Part shown: positions 14,926 through 23,016 of the stretch, piece after piece
Position numbering within the stretch: the first letter of the stretch is position 1
How the letters are laid out: every line of letters begins with the position of its first letter
NCBI GenBank assembly: GCA_030531495.1
Contig: JAUNNJ010000020.1
Location: forward strand, 1 to 33,259
Source of the DNA: Bacteroidales bacterium
GTDB lineage: Bacteria; Bacteroidota; Bacteroidia; Bacteroidales; Muribaculaceae
DNA length: 33,259 nucleotides
Reading direction: 5' to 3'
Notes under the pieces: model-generated
Told to the model about the DNA's origin: nothing
The model's database searches: none
What the model saw: only the letters and a program-made list of their open reading frames with translations
Translations under genes and position numbers: made by a program

Positions 14926-15518
14926 AGGGCCATAAATTGCTTTAAGATGGTTTCGCCCACATCACCACTCTTTTCTGGATGGAACTGTGTGGCATAAAAA
15001 TTATCGCGATGCAATGCCGCACTGAACGGCACAACATAGTCGGTTGTGGCTATCGTGTGGCGGCAAACGGGAGCATAGTAACTATGAACATAGTAGACAT
15101 ACGATTCTCGTAGTGATTCTGGAATCAACAGGTTGGGAGTAGTCACCTCCAACGTATTCCACCCCATATGCGGAATTTTGAGTTCTGCACAGAGCGAATT
15201 GTCGAAGCGCTTGATGTCTGTGTCAAAAATGCCCATACATTGTGCATCGCCTTCTTCGCTCGAACGGCAAAGCAACTGCAACCCGATGCAGATGCCAAGC
15301 ACTGGCTGAGTGAGGTTTTTGATTACCTCGTCCAATCCCCGTTCTCGCAGATAGTCCATAGCCGTAGAGGCCTCTCCCACTCCTGGGAAAATCACTTTTT
15401 CGGCACGGCGCAACGCTTCAAAATCGTCGGTAATCACAGCATCTACGCCTATGCGCTGAAGCGCACACTGCACAGAAAACACATTACCAGCGTTATATTT
15501 CACTATTGCAATACTCAT
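14922..15518 (-). CDS. hisH: Imidazole glycerol phosphate synthase glutaminase subunit HisH
   Basis: HisH is a class I glutamine amidotransferase that supplies ammonia to HisF. It has 198 residues from the ATG at 15518 ([12 protein letters not shown]). An ATG at 15542 would add eight residues not typical of the family. The catalytic triad is visible: Cys in [13 protein letters not shown] and His with Glu in [12 protein letters not shown]. It is the first of the tightly packed his genes and follows thiL after 75 nt. No hisG, hisD, hisC or hisB is present in the window, so the pathway is completed elsewhere. Confidence 0.95.
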   Translation of the reverse strand: MSIAIVKYNAGNVFSVQCALQRIGVDAVITDDFEALRRAEKVIFPGVGEASTAMDYLRERGLDEVIKNLTQPVLGICIGLQLLCRSSEEGDAQCMGIFDTDIKRFDNSLCAELKIPHMGWNTLEVTTPNLLIPESLRESYVYYVHSYYAPVCRHTIATTDYVVPFSAALHRDNFYATQFHPEKSGDVGETILKQFMAL

Positions 15519-15593
15519 GTTCAAAATACCCTTATATAACAAAGTAATCGGCGAGCAACAGTCCCCTTCTGCCCAACTCCGACTGCAAATCTT

Positions 15594-16643
15594 TTAGTCT
15601 TCGTTCTCTTGAACGAACGCATTCCAGCCCTGTGCACGAATCGCAATCTCGCTATCGTCACGAGTGTTCATAAATGCGCCAAGTTCTGGTTTTGTGATAC
15701 GACCAATCAGTTTGGCAGTTTTCATTTTCTGCACTTTTTCGTGGTCGGTCAGTGGCACTGTGAAGAGCAACTCATAGTCTTCACCGCCATTCATGGCAGC
15801 TGTCACGAGGTTCATATTCAGTTCCTCTGCCATCACAGCTGTTTGATAGTCAATAGGAATGCGGTCTTCATAGATGCGGCATCCCACATTGCTATCCTTG
15901 CAAATATGGAGCAGTTCACTTGAAAGGCCGTCGCTCACGTCCATCATTGCCGTAGGTTGAATGCCAAGCTCTTTCAGTTCGGCAATCACATCGCGGCGTG
16001 CTTCAGGTTTGAGTTGGCGCTCAAGAATGTATTCTCGACCAGAAAAATCGGGTTGGAAATCCTTCTGACCAGCACCAGCCTCTCGTTCACGCTCCAGCAA
16101 CTGAAGGCCCATATACGCAGCGCCAAGGTCACCACTCACGCAAATGAGGTCGGTGTCTTTCGCGCCATTGCGATACACAATTTTACCTTCTTCAGCCTCG
16201 CCAATGCAAGTGATTGAGATAATCAAGCCTGTCACCGATGCAGATGTATCGCCACCTACGAGGTCGACGCCATATTCTTCACATGCCAAACGAATGCCAG
16301 CATACAGTTCGGCAATGTGCTCCACGGTGAAGCGCTTCGAAACGCCCAGCGACACGGTGATTTGCTTTGGTTGCCCGTTCATGGCATACACATCGCTGAA
16401 ATTCACCACAGCCGACTTGTAGCCCAAATGGCGAAGTGGCGTGTAGGTCAAATCAAAGTGGATACCTTCGAGCAGCACATCGGTAGTGACGAGCGTACGA
16501 AGATTTGCGTCAGCACTGTAATTCAGCACTGCGCAGTCGTCGCCCACACCGAGTTGGGTAGTATTATTTTTTATTTGAAAATCCTCGGTGAGCTGTTCAA
16601 TAAGCCCAAACTCACCAAGGGTTGAAATTTCAGTTTCGTTCAT
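15594..16643 (-). CDS. thiL: Thiamine-monophosphate kinase
   Basis: ThiL phosphorylates thiamine monophosphate to the cofactor thiamine diphosphate using ATP. It has 349 residues, normal length. The motifs of the PurM/ThiL fold are present: GVGDDCAV near the N-terminus, DVLLEGIHF, VVNFSDVYAMNG, LVGGDTS, MMDVSDGLSSELLHI and MNGGEDYELLF. It belongs to the leftward series after punA, but a four-helix-bundle unit (16668-17123) lies between the two, 24 nt upstream of its start codon, and has probably displaced its original leader. The his genes follow downstream. Confidence 0.95.
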   Translation of the reverse strand: MNETEISTLGEFGLIEQLTEDFQIKNNTTQLGVGDDCAVLNYSADANLRTLVTTDVLLEGIHFDLTYTPLRHLGYKSAVVNFSDVYAMNGQPKQITVSLGVSKRFTVEHIAELYAGIRLACEEYGVDLVGGDTSASVTGLIISITCIGEAEEGKIVYRNGAKDTDLICVSGDLGAAYMGLQLLEREREAGAGQKDFQPDFSGREYILERQLKPEARRDVIAELKELGIQPTAMMDVSDGLSSELLHICKDSNVGCRIYEDRIPIDYQTAVMAEELNMNLVTAAMNGGEDYELLFTVPLTDHEKVQKMKTAKLIGRITKPELGAFMNTRDDSEIAIRAQGWNAFVQENED

Positions 16644-16667
16644 CGATAAATAAATTAAGAAATTAGA

Positions 16668-16697
16668 AATTAGAGATTAGAAATTAGATGTTGGAAT
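16668..16697 (+). repeat. Left inverted repeat of the four-helix-bundle unit
   Basis: It agrees at 25 of 30 positions with the reverse complement of 17094-17123. A further ATTAGAAA-like repeat array continues outward to about 16655. Confidence 0.5.
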
Positions 16698-16709
16698 ACA
16701 ATCTCTAAA

Positions 16710-17084
16710 TCATAAATTGTTCCGGTTTAGGGTATTCTTGATTTTTGATTTGTAACTGTTCATCATTTTCCTTATTTGAAAAATCTCGTCAACAGCAGGA
16801 GCAGCCAAATCGTCAGTAATATAACCTAATTCTACAGCAATGATTATTTCACATTCCAATTCACTTGCTGACCCTTCTGCTATATGTATGAAATGGGCGA
16901 AATCTTTAAGACTGTCGCGTCCACACCCTTCTGCAATGTTAATTGGAATAGAGGTTGACGCTCTCCTCATTTGAGATTGAAGACCGAATTTTTCTTCATT
17001 AGGAAAATTTCTGGATATCTCATATATCATTTTTGTGAGGAGAATCCCTCTTTTCCAAATATCTAATATCTTAAAATCTCTCAT
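16710..17084 (-). CDS. Four-helix-bundle protein (S23 / 23S rRNA intervening-sequence protein family)
   Basis: This 124-residue protein is entirely helical in appearance. It matches the four-helix-bundle family first seen inside 23S rRNA intervening sequences and related to the Avd accessory protein of diversity-generating retroelements. The family pattern is visible: DFKILDIWKRGILLTKMIYEIS, then FPNEEKFGLQSQMRRASTSIPINIAEG, then a helix rich in acidic residues (IAEGSASELECEIIIA) and a final basic helix. A TTG one codon upstream is possible, but the ATG at 17084 is preferred. The molecular role is unknown, nucleic-acid binding is the usual guess. It sits alone between punA and thiL inside inverted repeats and is more AT-rich than its neighbours, which suggests insertion. 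Confidence 0.85.
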   Translation of the reverse strand: MRDFKILDIWKRGILLTKMIYEISRNFPNEEKFGLQSQMRRASTSIPINIAEGCGRDSLKDFAHFIHIAEGSASELECEIIIAVELGYITDDLAAPAVDEIFQIRKMMNSYKSKIKNTLNRNNL

Positions 17085-17093
17085 CAAGCCAGA

Positions 17094-17123
17094 ATTCTAA
17101 AATCAAACTTCTAATATCTAATT
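17094..17123 (-). repeat. Right inverted repeat of the four-helix-bundle unit
   Basis: This is the inverted partner of 16668-16697. It overlaps the first two plus-strand bases of the punA stop codon at 17122-17124, so the end of punA may have been supplied or preserved by the inserted unit. Confidence 0.5.
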
Positions 17124-17964
17124 ACAGTTCTTGGAACTGGTTAATGATTTCTTCCATCACATACGACATGATAGGCTCTGCCTTTGCAGCGGCTTCTTGC
17201 ACTTCTTCGTGGCTTACCTTTACCACTTCGATGCCTTCGCCACCGAGGTCGGTAATAACCGACATACCAAACACTTCCATGCCCATGTGGCGAGCCACAA
17301 TCACTTCAGGAACGGTGCTCATACCCACTGCATCGCCACCAATACGAGAGAAGTAGCGATATTCTGCAGGAGTTTCGAAAGTAGGACCTTGGGTACCCAC
17401 ATACACACCTTCCATCAGGCGGATATCCTTTTCTGCTGCGATTTCCTTAGCTTTAGCAATCAAGCGGTGGCTGTAAGGCTCGTCCATGCTTGGGAAGCGA
17501 GGGCCAAGTTCATTGTAGTTCTTGCCACGCAATGGGTGTTCTGGGAAGAGATTGATGTGGTCGGTGATAATCATCAAATCGCCGATGCGGAATTGAGGAT
17601 TCATACCACCAGCAGCATTCGAAACGAAGAGCGTCTTCACGCCAAGTTTGTTCATCACGCGCACTGGGAAAGTGGCTTCCTTCATGCTGTAACCTTCATA
17701 GAAGTGGAAACGGCCTTGCATAGCCATGATGTATTTATTTCCGAGGTTACCAAAAATCAAGCGACCGCTGTGGCCCTCAACAGTTGATACAGGGAAATTT
17801 GGAATTTCTGAATAAGGAATAGCCACCTTAATGTCGATATGTTTCACGAGTTCACCCAAGCCAGTGCCAAGGATAATCGCTGTTTTTGGCATTTCGCCTA
17901 CTTTTTCTTGGATATAAGATGCGGTTTCACTAATCAGTTCCAACCAGTTTTTTTCTTGTTCCAT
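17122..17964 (-). CDS. punA: Purine-nucleoside phosphorylase (trimeric type)
   Basis: The enzyme splits inosine and guanosine with phosphate into base and ribose-1-phosphate in purine salvage. It has 280 residues from the ATG at 17964; a TTG three codons upstream is less likely. Family motifs are ILGTGLGEL, the phosphate site VEGHSGRLIFG and GRFHFYEGY, SNAAGGMNP, GPTFETPAEYR, and the base-binding GMSTVPEVIVA. SVITDLGGEG carries Asp where guanine/hypoxanthine-specific trimeric enzymes usually have Asn, within a known range of variation. It follows lpxK in the leftward series. Confidence 0.93.
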   Translation of the reverse strand: MEQEKNWLELISETASYIQEKVGEMPKTAIILGTGLGELVKHIDIKVAIPYSEIPNFPVSTVEGHSGRLIFGNLGNKYIMAMQGRFHFYEGYSMKEATFPVRVMNKLGVKTLFVSNAAGGMNPQFRIGDLMIITDHINLFPEHPLRGKNYNELGPRFPSMDEPYSHRLIAKAKEIAAEKDIRLMEGVYVGTQGPTFETPAEYRYFSRIGGDAVGMSTVPEVIVARHMGMEVFGMSVITDLGGEGIEVVKVSHEEVQEAAAKAEPIMSYVMEEIINQFQEL

Positions 17965-18048
17965 AATTTTCAATTAGTTGTTTTTAAAATAAAAGATTTA
18001 TGATAGTGCAATAAGCACTGAAAAAATGTATAAATAGTTATTAAAGGA

Positions 18049-19167
18049 TTATTCGGTGGTTTGTGCATTGATTTTCGCTTCAAGTGCCTGGATAAAATCA
18101 AGTTCACTCACATTCACACTCACCCGGATGGGCACGAAATAGATGTAAGAGCGCATATCCAACGGGAAATAAGGATTGTTGAGAATGCGAACGGCATCTT
18201 TTTCGGTGGTGACGATAAACTTTCTTGTGCCTTGAAGCTCGTTGAAAATCTTGATAATGTATTTGAAGTCCTCACGCGTGTAGTCGTGATGATCGTCGTA
18301 ATGAATCACCTTCACTTGCGCGTTGAAGCTTCGGAGATACTTCACAAACGGGCGCTGGTTCGCAATACCCGTGAGCCCCAATATCAAATCGTTCGGGCCA
18401 AGGAACGAGAGATTTTCGAGCAGCACTTCCGGCACTGGGAACACAGGCTTTGGATACGCATATTCAATACGTGAGAAGAACAGTTGCTGCGATGGATACA
18501 GGTCCAGATTTTTGTGACAGAGTTTCATGTCCAAAGGAGAAATGTCGTGCGGACACTTGGTCACAATCACCATATCAGCCTTGAGAATGTGGCGGAACGG
18601 CTCACGAAGTGTGCCTAAAGGAAGCAAACGGTCGGTGTATGGCGGACGACTATAATCCACCAGCACGATGTTCACCTTAGGTTTTACATATCTGTGCTGG
18701 AAAGCATCATCGAGCAGTATCAAATTAATTTTCGGATCAATCTTCAGCATTTCACGAATACCTGTTCTGCGGTCTTCGCACACAGCCAAAGTGATGAGTC
18801 CTAAAAATTTATGATATATCTGATAAGGTTCATCGCCCAGGTCCTTAGGCCCCAGGGTTTCGCGCGCCATAATAAAGCCTTTGGTCTGACGCTTGTAGCC
18901 ACGGCTGAGCACACCGATGTGGTAACGCTGACACAGCTCATCCACGATGTATTCCACATGTGGAGTCTTCCCTGTGCCGCCCACGGTGATGTTGCCCACC
19001 GACACCACCGGCACCTCAAACGACTCTTGCTTAAGAATGCCAATGTTGAAGGCAGTGTTGCGCAGCCACACTCCCGCCCCGTAAAGCCACGAGAATGGAG
19101 TGAGGATGGCTTCAACAACGTTCTTCCGCTGCTCTTTGTTCAATATTTTTGATATAAAATCTTTCAA
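18049..19167 (-). CDS. lpxK: Tetraacyldisaccharide 4'-kinase
   Basis: LpxK phosphorylates the 4' position of the lipid A disaccharide at the inner membrane, which implies an LPS-bearing Gram-negative cell. It has 372 residues. An N-terminal amphipathic helix (about 15-40) precedes the P-loop GNITVGGTGKTP (near 58-69), LSRGYKR and the Walker-B-like LILLDDAFQHR. No ATG occurs before the P-loop in this frame and an in-frame stop lies upstream, so the TTG at 19165-19167 is the most likely start, 20 nt after the sppA stop. Genes on both sides are read in the same direction. Confidence 0.92.
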   Translation of the reverse strand: MKDFISKILNKEQRKNVVEAILTPFSWLYGAGVWLRNTAFNIGILKQESFEVPVVSVGNITVGGTGKTPHVEYIVDELCQRYHIGVLSRGYKRQTKGFIMARETLGPKDLGDEPYQIYHKFLGLITLAVCEDRRTGIREMLKIDPKINLILLDDAFQHRYVKPKVNIVLVDYSRPPYTDRLLPLGTLREPFRHILKADMVIVTKCPHDISPLDMKLCHKNLDLYPSQQLFFSRIEYAYPKPVFPVPEVLLENLSFLGPNDLILGLTGIANQRPFVKYLRSFNAQVKVIHYDDHHDYTREDFKYIIKIFNELQGTRKFIVTTEKDAVRILNNPYFPLDMRSYIYFVPIRVSVNVSELDFIQALEAKINAQTTE

Positions 19168-19187
19168 TTTCAGAGAAATGAATAAAG

Positions 19188-20978
19188 TTATTTCAATTCA
19201 GATTCTGGAAGCAGACACAAAATATGGTCGCGATGCATAATTGCCTGAAGTTTTTCGTAATAGGTGTAGAAGATACCCATTTCTCGCTTCATGTTTTCTG
19301 TTGCACGCATTTGCATATACTTTCCGAATATTGCTTTCATATCTTCTTCAGCCGATGGATAGCACTGCACGCTATAGTAACCTGTTTTCAGTCCCACTTT
19401 CTTTGCGGTCCATTCGATGGCATCGGCAAGCGAGCCGAATTGGTCGATAAGGCCAATCTTCTTTGCCGAAATACCGTCCCATACGCGACCTCCGCCAATA
19501 GCCTTGATAGAATCTTGTGAAACCTTGCGACCGTCGGCACAGCGCTTTGTGAACAGTTCATAACCTTCATTCACGTTGTTTTGAATAGCTTGACGCTGTG
19601 CTGGAGTCAGACGCTTCGACATCATGCCCATCGACAGACAGTCGGCGTTTTCGTTGGTCTTCACCACTTCCACATTCACGCCAATCTGGTTTTCAACCAA
19701 ATCTTGCGCACAAGGAATCATGCCGAAAATACCGATACTACCCGTGATAGTGGTGCTGTCGGCAAAGATTCGGTTTGCACCGCAAGAGATATAGTAGCCG
19801 CCCGATGCTGCATAATCGCCCATCGACACGGTGAATGTTTTTCCCGATTTCTTGAATTCTTCAAGGGCCTTCCAAATCTGTTCTGAGCCAAAGGCGCTAC
19901 CACCTGGAGAGTTTACACGCAGCACGAGTCCCTTCACATCATCGTCGTTTTGGAGGTCGGTGATGCAGTCCACGAGCGCTTCGCTATCGATGCCCTCTTC
20001 AGTGTTGCTATTGCCATCAATTTCGCCACAGGCATATACCACGGCTATCACACCGTCTTTGTTTTCGCCACCGTCGTAGTTGGCAGCAAGTTCTTCTGGC
20101 GACACGAAATTGAGTTCATCGGTTTTATCAACTTTTGTGAGCGTGCGGAGGCGGTTTTCAAATTCTGGACGATACAACTTCGCATCCACGATATGACGCT
20201 TAATCAGTGTGTCGACTGGTTGCGTAGCGAGCATGCTGTCGACATAGGTGTTGAATTGAGCGAGATTAATCTTACGGGCTTTTGCCATTTCGCCTTCCAT
20301 CACGCCCCAAATGTTGCCCATATACACTTCATGTTGTTCGCGATTTTCAGGACTCATGGTTTCAAGCATGTATGGCTCCACAGCGCTCTTGTAAGCACCC
20401 ACGCGAATCACCTGCATTTCCACGCCCACTTTGTCGAGCACTTTCTTGAAGTAAGGTGTGGAAGAGGCCATACCATGCACGTCAACTGCACCTACTGGAT
20501 TCACAAATATGCTATCAGCAGCTGTTGCCACATAGTAGTCGCCTTGGTCGTAACCACCATTTGCATAGGCGTATACCCATTTTTTGCTGGCTTTGAAATT
20601 GAGAATGGCATTTCTCACCGAGCGAAGTGTGGCAGGATTGGCAGAAACGCCGTCGCAATTAATCACCACGCCATCGATATGTTCATCCAGCATTGCTACA
20701 CCCAGTGCTCTTTCTATATCTTGCAGACTGGCTCCACTTTGCTGGCCTTGAAGCATCGACATCAAATTGCCAACACCGCCAATCGAACTTTGGCGCTCCT
20801 CTATAGGTCCCGACAAGTCAATTCTGAGGATTGAATGGTCTTTCACTTTGGCCTTACTTTGCCCCATCGTCATTGCTATCGACACACCAAACATGACCAT
20901 GCAAAGCATCGACACCATTATCGCAATAAAAGAGCCCACAATCGAGCCACACACAATCAATAGAAATTTTTTAAACAT
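19188..20978 (-). CDS. sppA: Signal peptide peptidase SppA (67K type, long form)
   Basis: SppA is a membrane-bound serine protease that degrades cleaved signal peptides. It has 596 residues with a tandem of two crotonase-like peptidase domains. One N-terminal membrane anchor spans about residues 7-35. The catalytic Lys197 is in GAYKSAVEP of the first half and the nucleophile Ser392 in DYAASGGYYIS of the second half, the Ser-Lys dyad split across domains as in the E. coli enzyme. It is the first gene of the leftward operon sppA-lpxK-punA, with a TATCTTTG box upstream. Confidence 0.95.
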   Translation of the reverse strand: MFKKFLLIVCGSIVGSFIAIMVSMLCMVMFGVSIAMTMGQSKAKVKDHSILRIDLSGPIEERQSSIGGVGNLMSMLQGQQSGASLQDIERALGVAMLDEHIDGVVINCDGVSANPATLRSVRNAILNFKASKKWVYAYANGGYDQGDYYVATAADSIFVNPVGAVDVHGMASSTPYFKKVLDKVGVEMQVIRVGAYKSAVEPYMLETMSPENREQHEVYMGNIWGVMEGEMAKARKINLAQFNTYVDSMLATQPVDTLIKRHIVDAKLYRPEFENRLRTLTKVDKTDELNFVSPEELAANYDGGENKDGVIAVVYACGEIDGNSNTEEGIDSEALVDCITDLQNDDDVKGLVLRVNSPGGSAFGSEQIWKALEEFKKSGKTFTVSMGDYAASGGYYISCGANRIFADSTTITGSIGIFGMIPCAQDLVENQIGVNVEVVKTNENADCLSMGMMSKRLTPAQRQAIQNNVNEGYELFTKRCADGRKVSQDSIKAIGGGRVWDGISAKKIGLIDQFGSLADAIEWTAKKVGLKTGYYSVQCYPSAEEDMKAIFGKYMQMRATENMKREMGIFYTYYEKLQAIMHRDHILCLLPESELK

Positions 20979-21094
20979 AATTGTTTGTTTTTAAATTCTT
21001 CAATATCCTAAATCACAAGGATTCACACATTGCTCTCACATCTAAGAAACAGTAATTTGGCTGTGTTTCGCACAGATGCAGAGTTTCAATCATA

Positions 21095-21102
21095 CAAAGA
21101 TA
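21095..21102 (-). promoter_or_regulatory. -7 box of the sppA operon (TATCTTTG)
   Basis: This is an exact match to TAnnTTTG on the minus strand, about 117 nt before the sppA ATG. A clear -33 TTTG at the usual distance is not seen. Confidence 0.6.
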
Positions 21103-21259
21103 TAGATTTTTTTCATAATTTTGCGTCCCAAAACGAATAAAAATCATTTTTCACATTAATAAAGTGAGAAAAAGCCGATTTTCGCCCCCTGTATCATACC
21201 ATGACTCGCCACTGAGCCACTTTCAGCAGAGCCACTTAGTAACAGCCATATTTTTTCAT

Positions 21260-21267
21260 TATCTTTG
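21260..21267 (+). promoter_or_regulatory. -7 box of the four-TM protein gene (TATCTTTG)
   Basis: This is an exact TAnnTTTG match about 55 nt before the ATG at 21323, which supports that start over the upstream alternatives. Confidence 0.6.
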
Positions 21268-21322
21268 CAAAAAAATTCAAACAGAAAGCCCTGCTGGCTA
21301 CAACATTTTCTACACTAAAATT

Positions 21323-21832
21323 ATGGATATTAGCACCATTGTAAACTTCGCATTCATTGCAGTTCTCATCATTGCTTTTTGTGCAATAATCCGCTGGGAC
21401 ATGTATATGCTCCAGCAAAAAGAATTCGACACCGAAATCTATTACGATTGGGTGCGCGGAAGCGATGAAACCTACTCTACAAAACGCTGCATCCTCATGG
21501 CTGTTTTCCTGGGAAGCACCACAAATTTTGCTGCCACTTCGTGGTTGGTGATGGTCATTTTCACCGCAGCAATTCTTTTACTTGACATCTATCTAATCCG
21601 GAAAAATTTTCGCGAACCGCTAAAAGTGAGCAAACGAATAATATTCACCTATTTAGTTATATTATTAGCTACCATTTGTATTGTAACTACACTTGTCGTT
21701 ACAAGCAAAACTCTTGAGCAAAAAACTCGCGATATCATTTATAGTGTCCTATTTTTCACAAGCTTTTCCTACACGCTTTCGTTAGCGTCAAACTGGTTTG
21801 TGAATTTGCTAATGAAAAAAGATAGCAAATAA
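21323..21832 (+). CDS. Hypothetical inner-membrane protein with four predicted helices
   Basis: This protein of 169 residues is not recognised. Hydrophobic segments lie at about residues 6-24, 55-80, 95-120 and 135-158, with a charged loop (QQKEFDTEIYYDWVRGSDETYSTKR) after the first. The C-terminus is basic (LLMKKDSK), which suggests a cytoplasmic end. The ATG at 21323 is chosen because a TATCTTTG promoter box lies 55 nt upstream. Earlier in-frame codons fall before that promoter. It is divergent from sppA and precedes ddl, which has its own candidate promoter, so no functional link is evident. Confidence 0.7.
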   Translation: MDISTIVNFAFIAVLIIAFCAIIRWDMYMLQQKEFDTEIYYDWVRGSDETYSTKRCILMAVFLGSTTNFAATSWLVMVIFTAAILLLDIYLIRKNFREPLKVSKRIIFTYLVILLATICIVTTLVVTSKTLEQKTRDIIYSVLFFTSFSYTLSLASNWFVNLLMKKDSK

Positions 21833-21879
21833 CGAGAATTTAGTTGGCTTAAAAGCATAGCTTTTTCCGACATTATTTG

Positions 21880-21887
21880 TAATTTTG
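21880..21887 (+). promoter_or_regulatory. -7 box of ddl-murF (TAATTTTG)
   Basis: It matches TAnnTTTG, about 78 nt before the ddl ATG, which would give a leader of roughly 70 nt. Confidence 0.5.
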
Positions 21888-21964
21888 TAGTTGGTTTCTT
21901 CCCGAAAACATCTGGGAAGAGGCACAAAGCATATAATTACAGAACAAACAAAACGAAAAAATCA

Positions 21965-23002
21965 ATGAATATAGTTGTCCTCGCTGGTGGCACCAGCACC
22001 GAAAGAAGTATATCAATCGTTTCTGGCACAAATGTATGTAAAGCGCTCCGCGAAAAGGGCCATCACGCGGTGCTCGTGGATGTGTTTTGCGGACTTGAAA
22101 ATGCCGATGCAGCCAATTTCTTCCCTGCAGAATATGACGTAGAGCAAGCCAGTGCTTACATGAGCAGTTTCAACGAAAAAATCGAAGAAATGGAGGCAAG
22201 TCGCCGAGCATTCTTCGGCCCTAACGTGATTGAGATTTGCCAACAAGCCGATGTCGCTTTCCTCGCACTCCACGGAGCAAACGGCGAAGACGGACGCATT
22301 CAGGCAGCATTCGACTTGATGGGCATCCGCTACACTGGCACAGGTTACCAGAGCAGCGCACTTGCAATGGACAAGAACATCACCAAATACATCTTCCAAG
22401 CTAAAGGCGTACCTACTGCTAAAGGCTACGAAATCAGCAGAAACGCAGCTTTGGTGACTCCCGCCGACAAAGGTCTTTCCTACCCTGTGATTGTGAAACC
22501 TGCTTGCGGAGGCTCGAGCGTAGGATGCACCATCGCCAACAACGAAGAAGAATTCAAAACCTCAGTCGACACAGCATTCAACCTCGAAGCTAAAGCGGTG
22601 GTTGAAGAATTTTTCAAAGGTCGCGAATTTTCAGTTGGCGTTATCGAAGGCAAAGCGCTCCCTGTCATTGAAATCGCGCCAAAGGAAGGTTGGTACGACT
22701 ACAAGAACAAATATGTGCCTGGCGCGACAATTGAAACTTGCCCAGCACAAATCACAGAGGAGCAGACCACTCGCATGCAGCACCATGCCGAAGAGGCAAT
22801 GGCAGCGCTCGGCATCACTGGATATGGACGCATCGACTTCTTGATGAACGAACAAGGCCAGATGATTGTGCTCGAAGCCAACACCCTTCCTGGCATGACT
22901 GCCCTTAGCCTTCTCCCTCAAGAAGCTGCCGAAGTGGGCATCCCATACGGAGACCTTTGCGAAAAACTCATCAGTGTGTCGTTGAAAAATTTTAAAGCAT
23001 AA
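21965..23002 (+). CDS. ddl: D-alanine--D-alanine ligase
   Basis: Ddl joins two D-alanines with ATP to form the dipeptide that MurF adds to peptidoglycan precursors. It has 345 residues. The N-terminal loop VVLAGGTSTERSISIVSG, HGANGEDGRIQ, the ATP-grasp strand VIVKPACGGSSVGCT and the metal-binding end GYGRIDFLM with LEANTLPGMTALSL are all intact. The next gene, murF, starts 14 nt after its stop, so the consecutive enzymes are encoded together. The family includes D-Ala-D-Lac variants, which cannot be excluded by eye. Confidence 0.95.
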   Translation: MNIVVLAGGTSTERSISIVSGTNVCKALREKGHHAVLVDVFCGLENADAANFFPAEYDVEQASAYMSSFNEKIEEMEASRRAFFGPNVIEICQQADVAFLALHGANGEDGRIQAAFDLMGIRYTGTGYQSSALAMDKNITKYIFQAKGVPTAKGYEISRNAALVTPADKGLSYPVIVKPACGGSSVGCTIANNEEEFKTSVDTAFNLEAKAVVEEFFKGREFSVGVIEGKALPVIEIAPKEGWYDYKNKYVPGATIETCPAQITEEQTTRMQHHAEEAMAALGITGYGRIDFLMNEQGQMIVLEANTLPGMTALSLLPQEAAEVGIPYGDLCEKLISVSLKNFKA

Positions 23003-23016
23003 TTTTTTCCAAAAAA

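Larger units (their letters stand above)
16668..17123 (-). mobile_element. Possible inserted unit: four-helix-bundle gene between 30-bp inverted repeats
   Basis: 16668-16697 and the reverse complement of 17094-17123 agree at 25 of 30 positions. Between them lies only the four-helix-bundle gene. The unit separates punA from thiL, and its right repeat overlaps the punA stop codon. The repeats are AT-rich and built of ATTAGA-like steps, so some of the similarity is low complexity. No transposase is encoded, so it would have to be mobilised in trans or be decayed. Confidence 0.4.
20979..21322. other. Divergent promoter region between sppA and the four-TM protein gene
   Basis: This stretch holds no gene. 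It carries back-to-back boxes: TATCTTTG on the minus strand at 21095-21102 for sppA, and TATCTTTG on the plus strand at 21260-21267 for the rightward gene. An open frame extends the rightward gene upstream to 21164, but that extension lies over its own promoter and is not credible. Confidence 0.7.

Noticed and set aside
16655-16697. CRISPR-like short repeats AAATTAGA
   Set aside because: The steps are only 7-9 nt, without spacers of constant length and with no cas genes. They are low-complexity AT repeats at the edge of the four-helix-bundle unit.
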